This document shows positions 43,983 to 52,673 of a DNA stretch of 64,000 nt, one piece after another. The position numbers were made by a program, and so were the translations under genes. Below the pieces are notes generated by a model. The model searched no databases. It was given only the letters and a program-made list of their open reading frames with translations, and was not told the DNA's origin. Positions within the stretch are counted from its first letter, which is position 1. Each line of letters begins with the position of its first letter. The DNA lies in assembly GCF_014174395.1 (NCBI RefSeq), contig NZ_JABEQD010000008.1:124001-188000 (forward strand), written 5' to 3'. This DNA comes from Gluconacetobacter aggeris (GTDB lineage Bacteria; Pseudomonadota; Alphaproteobacteria; Acetobacterales; Acetobacteraceae).

Positions 43983-44782
43983 GCCGCGACGCGCTGCGGG
44001 ATTTCGCCCGGGATTACGCGGCCCACCGCGCGGCGGAAGGCCGCCTCTATGCCGAGGACGCGCTGCTCGGCCTGCCCTATCTGCGCCATGGCCCCCTCGC
44101 GCGCCAATGGGGTGTGCGGGCACGCAGCTTCGAGGCGCTGCTTGGTCGGATCATCCGGCCCCTCGCCGCATCGCTCGGCCGCGGGTTGCAGTTGCTTGAC
44201 CTGGGGGCGGGCAATGGCTGGCTGAGCTACCGCGTTGCGCTGGAAGGGCATGACACGACGGCACTCGACATCCGCAGCGACAAGGTCGACGGACTAGGCG
44301 CCGCAGCCCCTTTTCTGGAGCGGAGCGGCGGCAGGATGCAGACCCTGGATGCTTCTTTCGACGCCATCCCCATGCCGGATGCCAGCTTCGATATCGCGGT
44401 CTTCAATGCCTCGCTGCATTACGCGACGAATCTCGGCGCCGTCCTGGCAGAGGCAGCCCGCGCCGTGCGGCCCGGCGGCCGGCTCGTGATCCTGGATTCG
44501 CCCTTCTACCGCCACGAGGCCGACGGGCTTGCCATGGTGGCGGAGAAACTGGCCGACGCGCCATGCCGCTTCGGCGCGCATGCCGAAACGCTGATGTCCC
44601 TCCCCTTCATCGAATTCCTGACACGCGAACGCCTGTCGGCGGCATCGGCGCCGATCGGCTGCGCGTGGCGCCGGTCGCGCGTGCGCTATCCGCTCTGGTA
44701 TGAAATCCGCCCCGTCGTCGCCAGACTGCGGCGCGCGCGCGCGCCCTCCCGTTTCGATCTCTGGAGTGCCACGCGCCCGTGA
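43979..44782 (+). CDS. Class I SAM-dependent methyltransferase
   Basis: A 267-residue methyltransferase: QLLDLGAGNGWLSYRVALEG (motif I), TALDIRSDKVDGLG (motif II), DASFDIAVFNASLHYATN (motif IV) and ARAVRPGGRLVILDSPFYR (motif V). It overlaps its neighbours at both ends (ATGA upstream, GTGA with the second radical SAM gene), so the four proteins should be produced together. Three methyltransferases and two radical SAM enzymes within 8 kb imply a heavily methylated product. Confidence 0.85.
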   Translation: MSRDALRDFARDYAAHRAAEGRLYAEDALLGLPYLRHGPLARQWGVRARSFEALLGRIIRPLAASLGRGLQLLDLGAGNGWLSYRVALEGHDTTALDIRSDKVDGLGAAAPFLERSGGRMQTLDASFDAIPMPDASFDIAVFNASLHYATNLGAVLAEAARAVRPGGRLVILDSPFYRHEADGLAMVAEKLADAPCRFGAHAETLMSLPFIEFLTRERLSAASAPIGCAWRRSRVRYPLWYEIRPVVARLRRARAPSRFDLWSATRP

Positions 44783-46323
44783 TTATCCTCGTGAACCCGC
44801 GCGCCACGCGCCCGGAAAACCGCCGCTTCCCGCTCTCGATCATGGCCATCGGCGCGGCACTTCCCTCCGACGTCAACTGGAAGATCGTCGACGGGAACCT
44901 GCCCGGCATCGACGCGTTCTCCGTCATAGCCGGGCATATCGAACAGGCAGCGGCGGAAGGCGACCCGGTGCGCAGCGTCGCCATGACCGTCATGCCAGGC
45001 CCGCAACTCGTAAGCGCCGTGCCCCTCGCCAAGGCGATAAAGCAGCGCTATCCGGACATTCCGATCATCTGGGGCGGCAATTTCGGCAGCCTGTATCCGC
45101 AGCCGGTGCTGAATGCGCCTTATGTCGACTGGGTCGTGCAGGGACAGGGCGAGGAGACGTTCCTGGAGCTGCTCGAAGCCATCGCTGGCCGGCGCGATCC
45201 GAAAACCGTCGCCGGCATCGCCTTCCGGCAGAAGGACGGATCGCACTGGATCGGGCCGGAGCGCATCTGGAAGGGACCGGGCGAGCTGCCCGCGCCGCCA
45301 TATCACAGGATCGATGTCGGCCAGTATCTTCGGCCAACCATACTCGGCCATCGGTCCGGCGTCTATCAGGCCTCGATCGGATGCCCATATGGCTGTAATT
45401 TCTGCGGCGTGATCAGCGTCTTCGGCCGTCGCGAGAAAGTACAGCAGCCCGAACGCACTGCCGAGCACCTCCGCTATCTCGTGCAGCATCACGGCATGGA
45501 TTCGGTGCATTTCTACGACAATAATTTCTTCCTCAACGAAGCGCACGCCCGGGAGGTCGCTCGTACGATGAAGCCGCTGGGCCTGCGGTGGTGGTGTGAA
45601 GCGAGGGTCGACGCGCTCTGCCGCTTTTCCGATGCGACCTGGCGGGCCCTGCGGGAGGCCGGCCTTTTCATGGTGTTCTGCGGAGCCGAATCCGGTTCGG
45701 ACGAAGTGCTGGAGCGGATGAACAAGGGCATCACGACCGAGCAGATACTCATGACGGCGGCGAAGACGCGGGAACACGGCATCATCCCCGAATTTTCCTT
45801 CATCTTCGGCGATCCGGAAAAGCCGGAGCAGGAAATGGAGAACACGTTCTCCTTCATTCGCAGGCTGAAGGCGATCAATCCGGATATGGAGCTGATCAGC
45901 TATTTCTTCACGCCTACGCCCCAGCGCCGCCGGACCTATGGCGGCGTAGATGCCCATGCGGGCACCCCCGACACGCTTGAGGAATGGATCGAGCCGGAAT
46001 GGGTGGCGTGGATGACGCACGAAGACCCGCGCCTGCCCTGGTTCGCACAGAAACTGCGTACGCGCGCACAGGACTTTGATCTGGTGCTGAAAAGCCGTTT
46101 CCCCTCGGTTCATGACCGAAAGACGCGGGAATGGGGAAAGCTGCTCGGCAAGGCTGCCGCGTGGTGGCGCTGGAGGCAGGAGATCTACGACGATCCGCGG
46201 CTCCTGCGGCAGATCCGCAGGTTCGCCCGCATTACACCGGACGATTCCCAGGCCTATGGCCATTTGCGCCCCGCAAGCGCGCCGAAGCCGCGGAGATCGC
46301 CCAGGATCGTCCTTACCGGCTGA
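44779..46323 (+). CDS. B12-binding-domain radical SAM protein (second of two)
   Basis: A 514-residue protein. The N-terminus is a B12-like domain (IILVNPRATRPENRRFPLSI; KIVDGNLPGIDAF; IPIIWGGNFGSLYPQP; VDWVVQGQGEETFLELLEAI). The radical SAM cluster motif is QASIGCPYGCNFCGVISVFG, followed by FYDNNFFLNEAHA and FCGAESGSDEVLERMNKG. It differs enough from the first radical SAM protein to be a separate activity. GTG start overlaps the preceding stop (GTGA). Its 3' end overlaps the converging nucleotidyltransferase gene by 11 bases. Likely a C-methylase or cyclisation enzyme; no close family assigned. Confidence 0.85.
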   Translation: MIILVNPRATRPENRRFPLSIMAIGAALPSDVNWKIVDGNLPGIDAFSVIAGHIEQAAAEGDPVRSVAMTVMPGPQLVSAVPLAKAIKQRYPDIPIIWGGNFGSLYPQPVLNAPYVDWVVQGQGEETFLELLEAIAGRRDPKTVAGIAFRQKDGSHWIGPERIWKGPGELPAPPYHRIDVGQYLRPTILGHRSGVYQASIGCPYGCNFCGVISVFGRREKVQQPERTAEHLRYLVQHHGMDSVHFYDNNFFLNEAHAREVARTMKPLGLRWWCEARVDALCRFSDATWRALREAGLFMVFCGAESGSDEVLERMNKGITTEQILMTAAKTREHGIIPEFSFIFGDPEKPEQEMENTFSFIRRLKAINPDMELISYFFTPTPQRRRTYGGVDAHAGTPDTLEEWIEPEWVAWMTHEDPRLPWFAQKLRTRAQDFDLVLKSRFPSVHDRKTREWGKLLGKAAAWWRWRQEIYDDPRLLRQIRRFARITPDDSQAYGHLRPASAPKPRRSPRIVLTG

Positions 46324-47557
46324 TCGTGCCACGGATGAGGCGCCAAGCGCGGGCTTCGTAGATTCGGCGGCGATCCGACCAATGGCGGTCGTCGGGAAGC
46401 AGGTCCGCTGCGAGCATCCGCAACCGTCCGCGCCATCCCTGGGCCCACATGAAATGCTCGGCGAGCGAGTTGCGCCCGATACGCTGGGCCGATGCCGGGT
46501 TCAAGCGCGCGAGCCTGCGCCGCACGGTGCGCGGAACCCATCCGGCACACTCTTCGAGAACGTTCGCCGGCACCGTGCCCGGCAGAAGCCGCTCGGCCAA
46601 CCGGAGGGCTGGATAGGCATAGCCGAGCGCCGTCGTGAGCCGACCCGTCGCGAGGAATTCATCCCAGCACAGGCGGCGCGAGGCGACCTCCCGCCGTACG
46701 ACCAGAACCAGTTCGACCTGACGCAACAAGGTCAGGTTCTGCCAGCCGACTCCCGCATGGGCCGCCAGATGCAGCAGCAACGGCGCTGGCTCCAGTACGC
46801 GGGCCCGCGCATCGACAGCCCAACGCTCCCTGCCCGCGAACGGAGCCGCCAGGTCGAAACAGCCCAGCGGCGTGCCGCGCCCCGCCGATATATTGAGCGA
46901 AATATGCAGGTCGATCGACCAGGGATCGTCGGCATGGACATAAGTAAGCGTTCGCGGCTCACCGCTCGCCGCCGGCAGGAACCAGCTACTCTCCCATCGG
47001 CTACGCTTCTGTAGCGAAAACCCAAGATGCGCCAGCACAGCCTCGGCGCGGTGCCCATCCCCATGCGCCACCAACAGGTCGATATCCGATGCCGGCCGCA
47101 CGCCAGGCTCGGGAAAATAGACCGTGCTCGTGTGCGCGCCCTTGAGTATCAGAACCTCGATTCCAAGTTCGACCAGCCTGCCGACAAGCGCGGCGGCTAC
47201 CGCCTCCATCCGCTTCGCCCGCCGCCTATTATGCCTCAGTTGGCGCTCAAGCTCCACGACGACGGACGAACCAGCCCGCAGCCGCCCCTGTTCGATCCAG
47301 AAGCCGAGAAGCGGCCCCATGCCGGACGTGTAGCCGGCCAGACCCAGAGATTCGGCGCCACCGTCAAGATCCGTGGCCGCCTCTCCGCCAAGACACGCAA
47401 CAGCCGCCTCCTGAATGGTTCCGAGTGCGGCACCCCATGATTCGACCGACACGTCAGGCCACAGCCAGGCCGGTCGTCCCTGCCTGCGGGCCCAGGCGAA
47501 ACGCCGACGTACCTCCTCGGCGGAGAGTCCGGCCTCGACATCCCATTCGCAGTCCAT
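46313..47557 (-). CDS. Nucleotidyltransferase-5-like protein (MNT/KNTase fold)
   Basis: A 414-residue protein. LVELGIEVLILKGAHTSTVY then RPASDIDLLV is the nucleotidyltransferase-5 signature (KG...R..DIDLLV), and WSIDLHISLN carries a further D-x-H. The C-terminal half is helical (LLLHLAAHAGVGWQNLTLLR). Such proteins accompany HprK-like kinases and PqqD-like carriers in lasso-peptide and capsule clusters, function unknown. Here no precursor, cyclase or PqqD-like gene was found. It faces the ECF sigma gene across about 180 bp and converges on the second radical SAM gene. Confidence 0.72.
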   Translation of the reverse strand: MDCEWDVEAGLSAEEVRRRFAWARRQGRPAWLWPDVSVESWGAALGTIQEAAVACLGGEAATDLDGGAESLGLAGYTSGMGPLLGFWIEQGRLRAGSSVVVELERQLRHNRRRAKRMEAVAAALVGRLVELGIEVLILKGAHTSTVYFPEPGVRPASDIDLLVAHGDGHRAEAVLAHLGFSLQKRSRWESSWFLPAASGEPRTLTYVHADDPWSIDLHISLNISAGRGTPLGCFDLAAPFAGRERWAVDARARVLEPAPLLLHLAAHAGVGWQNLTLLRQVELVLVVRREVASRRLCWDEFLATGRLTTALGYAYPALRLAERLLPGTVPANVLEECAGWVPRTVRRRLARLNPASAQRIGRNSLAEHFMWAQGWRGRLRMLAADLLPDDRHWSDRRRIYEARAWRLIRGTISR

Positions 47558-47738
47558 TCACGATACCTTGTCGTTGCACACATCATTGTGTGCTTTCCCC
47601 ACAGCTTAGTTCCATCCGGCCGCTGAAACGTTCGATCGCGGAGAGAGGTCGTTATTAGTGGTGGTGCCCATGAAAATTTTCGCGAATAGATTGAATCTTG
47701 AACCTAGGGCGCGTTCCAGGGCACCAAAAGGGATAAGC

Positions 47739-48347
47739 ATGGGGGATCAGGATTTGGGCGACCGCAGCCTGGAAGCTGCGCGGCGCCAGCCAGTTGCCCG
47801 AAACGACAACGATGCGCTGTTGGTGGAGCGCATCCGGGCGCGAGACATGGTTGCCTTTGAAGAACTCTATCGCGGCTATTATGATCGTCTCGCACGCTTT
47901 GTGCTTAAACGCGTTCATCGTCCCCATCTTGTTGAAGAGGTTGTAAATGACACGCTGATGGTGGTTTGGGACCACACGGATTCGTTCAAGGGCGACAGCA
48001 GGCTATCGACCTGGATATTCGGCATCGCCTATCGCAAGTCCATGAAGGCGCTCCGAAATCACCAGGACCCGATGGAAGACGAGAACGCGGAGTCGCATGT
48101 AAGCCCCGAACTCAGCCCGGAAGACAATCTCGGCCGCCGGCGCAACCGGGAGCTTCTCCTGGAAGCGATGGAAGGACTCTCTGTCGAGCACCGCGAGGTT
48201 CTCGAACTCACTTATTTTCAGGAATTTGGCTATCAGGAGATCGCTGACATCATGTCATGCCCAGTCGGTACCGTGAAGACCCGCATGTTCCATGCGCGGC
48301 GTCAGCTGCGTCGCCTGTTGGACGGCACTCTGCCGGATTGGATCTAG
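47739..48347 (+). CDS. ECF-type RNA polymerase sigma factor
   Basis: A 202-residue sigma factor. Region 2 reads AFEELYRGYYDRLARFVLKR, EEVVNDTLMVVWDHTDSFKG and RLSTWIFGIAYRKS. Region 4 reads EGLSVEHREVLELTYFQEFG then YQEIADIMSCPVGTVKTRMF. ATG 47739 follows AAAAGGGAT at good spacing; in-frame starts exist upstream at 47658 and 47670, but the extension is not sigma-like. The membrane anti-sigma gene begins 9 bp after it, so this is a sigma/anti-sigma pair. Its regulon is not visible in the window. Confidence 0.92.
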   Translation: MGDQDLGDRSLEAARRQPVARNDNDALLVERIRARDMVAFEELYRGYYDRLARFVLKRVHRPHLVEEVVNDTLMVVWDHTDSFKGDSRLSTWIFGIAYRKSMKALRNHQDPMEDENAESHVSPELSPEDNLGRRRNRELLLEAMEGLSVEHREVLELTYFQEFGYQEIADIMSCPVGTVKTRMFHARRQLRRLLDGTLPDWI

Positions 48348-48356
48348 GAGTCCATT

Positions 48357-48998
48357 ATGGTGGACATTATCGAGTCCATTAAGATGGGCATCAGCCGTTT
48401 CGACGACTCTCCGCACAGCCAAACCAAATTATTGTTGCCTTGGTTTGTGACCGGCACGCTCGGCGATACCGACAGGGCGCTCGTTCAGCGGCATCTCGCT
48501 GAATGTGCGGAATGCCGTGAGGATTTGCGGATGGAGCAGGCCCAGGCGCGGAAGATCAGGGCGCTTCCGGGCGATGTCGATCAGGGGTGGGCCGCGATGA
48601 AGGCGCGTATCGAAGCCGGTCAGGCAGATATGAAGCGGCCGCAGCCGAGACAGCATGCTCGCAGTAGCCGAAGATTGGTCTTCGGAGCGGTGGCTTTTGC
48701 AGCGGCGGCTTCGGTCGCGATTTTCTTGCTGGTGAAACCGCCGCCACTCTACCGAACCCTTGGTGCGTCACCTCACCCCGGCATCGGCAATGTCATTGTG
48801 AAATTCAAGCCAGACACGTCCGAAGCCATCCTGCGCACGGTGCTGACGCAGAACCATGCCAGGATTGTGGATGGCCCCACCACGTCTGACGCCTATGTGC
48901 TACACGTGGCCGATGACCAGCGTGCAGCGGCCCTGTACCGGCTCCGAAGCAACAGCAGCGTCACCGTCGCGGAACCGATCGACGGTGATATGCGATGA
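48357..48998 (+). CDS. Zinc-finger anti-sigma factor with fervidolysin-prodomain-like tail
   Basis: A 213-residue membrane protein. The N-terminal zf-HC2 motif is VQRHLAECAECREDL (H-x3-C-x2-C), one helix (RLVFGAVAFAAAASVAIFLL) crosses the membrane, and the C-terminal 75 residues (NVIVKFKPDTSEAILRTVLT; ARIVDGPTTSDAYVLHVADD) resemble the prodomain of fervidolysin-type subtilases. It should hold the ECF factor inactive. The periplasmic tail suggests that it senses or inhibits a subtilase-like protease. Such a protease gene would be expected next, but only IS fragments follow. AGGAG stands before the ATG. Confidence 0.82.
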   Translation: MVDIIESIKMGISRFDDSPHSQTKLLLPWFVTGTLGDTDRALVQRHLAECAECREDLRMEQAQARKIRALPGDVDQGWAAMKARIEAGQADMKRPQPRQHARSSRRLVFGAVAFAAAASVAIFLLVKPPPLYRTLGASPHPGIGNVIVKFKPDTSEAILRTVLTQNHARIVDGPTTSDAYVLHVADDQRAAALYRLRSNSSVTVAEPIDGDMR

Positions 48999-49067
48999 GT
49001 GACGCGTAAAGTGGCTGCCTTGGCCTGGCGCCGCGGTTCAGACCTTTTTGTTCTGCTTCTGGGTTTA

Positions 49068-49605
49068 GAGTCTGTCAGATCTTGATCCAATCTGCGGCGG
49101 CTGCGAGGTGAAGGATAGCGAGGAACGAGGTGGCGGTCTTTTCGTATCGGGTTGCGACGGTGCGCCATTCCTTCAGACGGGCCCAGAGGTTTTCCACCAG
49201 ATGCCGGTTTCGATAAACCCATTGTGGACAGGCAACGGCAGCGTCCCGGCGCTTGGGCGGGATCGCTGGTCGCGCGCCCATGGCCCAGACATGGTCCCGG
49301 AAGGCATTGGAAGCATATCCCTTGTCACCGACGACCCATAATGGCGCGCGTGGCAGGCGGTCGAGCATGGCGGGTGCCAGCGGCAGTTCGTGCGCCTGAC
49401 CGGGCGCCAGGGTGAAGGTGACGGCACGGCCACGTCCGTCAGCGACTACGCAGACCTTGGTTCCATAGCCACCACGAGAACGGCCAAGCGCTTCACGATG
49501 GTCTCGCTGTCGGCTGTCGTCTCCTTTTTTTGGGCTCCCGCCGCCTTGTGATGGGCACGAATGTTGGTGCCATCGAGAAAGGCCATGCCCAGAGTATCCG
49601 TTGTG
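49068..49605 (-). mobile_element. IS5-family element, 3' part with frameshift site; 5' part lost
   Basis: The minus strand encodes the C-terminal part of an IS5-family transposase in two frames. MAFLDGTNIRAHHKAAGAQK (from ATG 49586) runs onto an A7 tract (49525-49531). There a -1 shift joins it to KGDDSRQRDHREALGRSRGG, then WVVGDKGYASNAFRDHVWAM and RNRHLVENLWARLKEWRTVA (the DDE glutamate region). The A7 slip matches programmed frameshifting in this family. The outer end near 49068 reads GAGTCTGTCAGATC. The other end is replaced by IS110 DNA. Probably non-functional. Confidence 0.8.
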
Positions 49606-49606
49606 G

Positions 49607-50305
49607 TCAAGCGGCTTTTGGCGTCCAGAGACGGTTGTCCCGCAACAGCGCGTTGGCGAGCACGATGAATTTTCGCATGACGGCGGTAATGGCAACTTTG
49701 GCGTGTTTTCCCATGGTGGTCAGTCGGTCATAGACACGCTTGAGATCGGGGTTGAAACGCATGGCGACGATGGCTGGCATGTAGAGTGCCTGCCGGAGGG
49801 CAGCCCTGCCGCCCTGGATGGAACGTCTTCCCCGCCATGTTCCGGACTGGCGGGTGATCGGGGCGAGGCCGGCAAGAGCGGCAGCCTGGCCTTCCTCCAT
49901 TGTGCCGAGTTCCGGCATGCCGGCCAGCAGGGCGTGGGCCGTGATCAGGCCAAGACCTGGGATGCTGGCCAGCACGTCCCGCCGGCGAGCCAGGTGTGGG
50001 TCTTCTGCCACCAACGCTGCGATGGCGGCATCGAGAGAAGCGATCTGCACTTCAATCTGCCGCAAACGATGCCGGCCATGGCGTTTCAGCAAATCGATCG
50101 TCAGGGTTTTGAGGCGATTGATCGTTGCAGTCCGGTCTCGCATCAGGCTGCGGCGGGCTGCGACCAGTTCGGCCAGGCGGTTCTGCAGGTCTGAACGGAC
50201 CGGGGGCTCCAGCAGCGCGCCATAGCGCGCCAGCATCAATGCATCGATACGATCGGTCTTGGCGAGCCTGCCGGTGGCTTCGGCGAAGCGGCGCGCCTGA
50301 CGACG
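49607..50305 (-). mobile_element. IS110-family transposase, N-terminal catalytic domain missing
   Basis: The C-terminal two-thirds of an IS110-type DEDD transposase: RRQARRFAEATGRLAKTDRI then DALMLARYG, the helical linker RSLMRDRTATINRLKTLTID, the Transposase_20 motif LASIPGLGLITAHALLAGMP, and GRRSIQGGRAALRQALYMPA. The N-terminal RuvC-like DEDD domain should precede but is absent. Similarity ends near 50305, where DNA of a different gene begins. The stop (49607-49609) directly abuts the IS5 fragment. The element is dead and marks a deletion breakpoint on each side. Confidence 0.82.
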
Positions 50306-50331
50306 CGTGGCACGGTGCGCGGGGGCGCCTG

Positions 50332-50781
50332 ACGGTCGCATCGTTGCGAACAGCCATAGCGGACATCGCCAGGTGCCATGTACGCATCTGCGGCCCCGTC
50401 GCGATGGCGGCCGCGACGCAGGCATTGCTCGGCGAGCTCGAAATCCCGCCGTCGCGGATCGCCTGTGAAGCGTTCGGCGGAACGTCGCCGACCACGGACG
50501 AGCCGCTGGATACGAACGACTATCCGCTTCGCTTTCTGCCCTCCGGCACGACCTGTGTCGCACGCGGAACGCAGACTGTACTCGACGCCGCACTCCGATC
50601 GGGTGTCACGTTCGATCAGGGCTGTCTGGCGGGCGTGTGCGGCCGCTGCAGGATCAGGCTTGTAGAAGGTGAGGTCGCGACCGGCTGTGAGGCTGGACTG
50701 TCTGCGGCCGACAAGAAAGCTGGCTACGTGCTCGCCTGCCAGACGAAGCCTCGCGGGACGGTGGTATTGGCGGATGAATGA
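50332..50781 (+). pseudogene. Ferredoxin-reductase-type oxygenase reductase, 3' fragment
   Basis: Remaining are the end of the NAD-binding domain (CHVRICGPVAMAAATQALLG, where the CGP motif is normal) and a plant-type 2Fe-2S domain (DQGCLAGVCGRCRIRLVEG, then YVLACQT). Four cysteines (C-x4-C-x2-C ... C) can bind the cluster. The flavin domain and start are gone, removed by the IS110 junction. Such proteins feed electrons to Rieske oxygenases or cytochromes. It runs into the chimeric gene that starts at 50774. Confidence 0.75.
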
Positions 50782-51460
50782 AATGCACACAGTAAAACAC
50801 GGCACGCGCTTGCCGCTCATCGGCACGTATGATCCGCACCTGGATTTCCTCACGGCTTCCGTTATCGCCAGGCGTGTCAGGTCGGGAGAACTGTGTCCGG
50901 TTGCGTATCTCGAGCATCTGTTCAGCCGGATCGAGACCGTCGATCCGCAGATCGGGGCTTTTCTCGTCGTCGGCATGAAGCCGGCCTTCGGTACCCTGCC
51001 GACCGACGGCGTATTCCCCCTTGCGCCGTCGCTGGACCATGTCGGTGTCATCACGCGTACGGTGACGGATAATGCCTTCGTAGTGATAGATGGCCACGAA
51101 CGCGTGTATCTGGACTGGTTCCTGCGACGCAAGACCGCCAATCCCTGGAGCTTCAGCGACGAGGACCTCGATGAATATATCCGCATCTTCAGTCAGCCCG
51201 GCGCGCTGCGAGCGGGCCTCGCCTTCTACCGTTCGGTTAACCTGTCAGCCGAACAGAATCGTGTGCTGGTCCGTGATGCCAAGCTCGCCATGCCAGTACT
51301 GGCGGTCAGCGCGGACCATGGCTCGATCCCTGACATGGCGGGTCCGCTGCGGCCTTTTGCTGCTGACCTTCGTGGCGAAACGATCACTCGGCGCGGCCAC
51401 TTCATTCCTGAAGAGCAGCCAGAAGCTCTTGCCAGGCTATTCAGCGATTTTTTCATGTAA
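50774..51460 (+). pseudogene. Chimeric ORF: two amidase pieces fused to an alpha/beta-hydrolase C-terminus
   Basis: A 228-codon open frame built from three segments. Residues 20-64 (YDPHLDFLTASVIARRVRSG; LEHLFSRIETVDPQIGAFL) are an amidase N-terminus. Residues 66-104 (GMKPAFGTLPTDGVFPLAPS; LDHVGVITRTVTDNAFVV) belong about 130 residues further along the same family, so the Ser-cisSer-Lys core is missing. From residue 105 (VYLDWFLRRKTANPWSFSDE; RAGLAFYR; GHFIPEEQPEALARLFSDFF) it becomes the C-terminal third of an epoxide-hydrolase-like enzyme without its nucleophile. Joints lie near 50969 and 51086. No activity is expected. Confidence 0.75.
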
Positions 51461-51614
51461 AACTGACGTGGCGCCACGGCTCCCTCTATTGGCCCCACTC
51501 CACTATGCTGAAAACAATGCGTCCCTTTCGGCGCGCTTTCTCCCGCCTATCCAGAGAAAATCCTTGTCGACAAGGCGGGCCGCTGCCGAGCGTCATCGGG
51601 CTTGTCGAATCGCG

Positions 51615-52535
51615 CTATGGATCCGCTTGTTCCGCAGGCTGCATTGTCCGAATGAAATCGACGAACACGCGCAGCGGCGGGGGCAACTGGCGGCGGCCGG
51701 AATAATAGAGCATCGGCCCGGTGAAGGGTGTCGCCCAGTCTTCGAGCACAGTTTCCAGCGCACCTCTGCGGATGTGCGGGGCCAGCCAGTCCTCGAACAG
51801 GCAGACGATACCAAGACCAGCCAGCGCGGCATCGATCAGAAGATCGCTGGCCGATCCGGGCTGGATCAACAGCGGGCCTTGCGGATCGAGACGCACCGTC
51901 TCGCCGGCCTTCTCGAACTCCCAGGTGGCGAGCGCGCCGCTGGAGAAGCGCAGGCGCAGGCAAGAATGTTCCAGCAGGTCGCGCGGATGCGCGGGTCGGC
52001 CCCGCGCGGCGAGATAGGATGGCGCGGCAGCGGCCAGGATGCGCTGTGCGCGCGGCCCGATCGGCACCGCGATCATGTCCTGCTCCAGCCGTTCCTCGTA
52101 GCGGATACCGGCATCGGCACCGGACGCGAGGATATCGACGAAGCTGTCCTCCACCGTCACCTCCACACGGATCAGCGGACAGGCGCGCAGGAACCGGGGC
52201 AGGATAGCGGGCAGCACGGTCCGGGCGACATTGGCCGGCACGTTCAGCCGCAAGGTGCCCGCCGGTTCATCGGTTCGCGCATGAACGGCATCGAGGGCTG
52301 CGCCAATTTCGGCCAGGGCGGGCGAAAGCCGCTCGAACAGTTGGGCACCCGCTTCGGTAGGCGAGACGCTGCGCGTACTGCGATGGAGCAGCCGCGCGCC
52401 CAGCCGTGTCTCCAGCCGCCGCACGGCTGCGCTGAGTCCTGACGCCGAAAGGCCCGAAACGCGTGCCGCCTCGCGAAAGCCGCCCGTCCGCGCGACGGTG
52501 ACGAAGGCTGAGAGGTCATCGAGTTCCTGCGGCAT
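51615..52535 (-). CDS. LysR-type transcriptional regulator
   Basis: A 306-residue LTTR. DDLSAFVTVARTGGFREAAR, VSGLSASGLSAAVRRLETRL and LLHRSTRSVSPTEAGAQLFE form the winged helix, with a standard substrate-binding domain behind. Its first 100 bp lie in a direct repeat that recurs at 59929-60167. In both copies it faces the start of pdxI, but here only 14 codons of pdxI remain. The intact pair was therefore probably this LysR gene divergent from pdxI, and LysR may regulate pdxI. This copy looks functional. Confidence 0.9.
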   Translation of the reverse strand: MPQELDDLSAFVTVARTGGFREAARVSGLSASGLSAAVRRLETRLGARLLHRSTRSVSPTEAGAQLFERLSPALAEIGAALDAVHARTDEPAGTLRLNVPANVARTVLPAILPRFLRACPLIRVEVTVEDSFVDILASGADAGIRYEERLEQDMIAVPIGPRAQRILAAAAPSYLAARGRPAHPRDLLEHSCLRLRFSSGALATWEFEKAGETVRLDPQGPLLIQPGSASDLLIDAALAGLGIVCLFEDWLAPHIRRGALETVLEDWATPFTGPMLYYSGRRQLPPPLRVFVDFIRTMQPAEQADP

Positions 52536-52673
52536 GGTGCGGTTTTCCGTACGACCTGTTCCAAATCAAACAGCTTATCGATCATTCCCGCGGCGTCCAT
52601 GTTCGACGCACATTCTTTGCAGGAGAAACCGATGATCGACCTTGCCAGCGCAGGCACCTTCCAACTCGGCGAC
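52434..52673. repeat. 240-bp direct repeat, copy 1 (LysR/pdxI junction)
   Basis: Starts GAGTCCTGACGCCG and ends CCAACTCGGCGAC. Compared by eye with 59929-60167 there are about six substitutions and one deleted base (near 97% identity), same orientation. It includes the LysR 5' end, the shared promoter region and the first 14 codons of pdxI. Confidence 0.9.
52632..52673 (+). pseudogene. pdxI N-terminal remnant (14 codons)
   Basis: MIDLASAGTFQLGD is identical to the first 14 residues of intact pdxI at 60126, with the same AGGAG site. After the repeat ends the frame enters unrelated A/T-rich DNA (52674-52816) in which I recognise nothing. Confidence 0.85.

Noticed and set aside
40795-47557. Lasso-peptide cluster suggested by HprK-like and nucleotidyltransferase-5 genes
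   Set aside because: No asparagine-synthase-type cyclase, transglutaminase-like protease, PqqD or precursor peptide was found.
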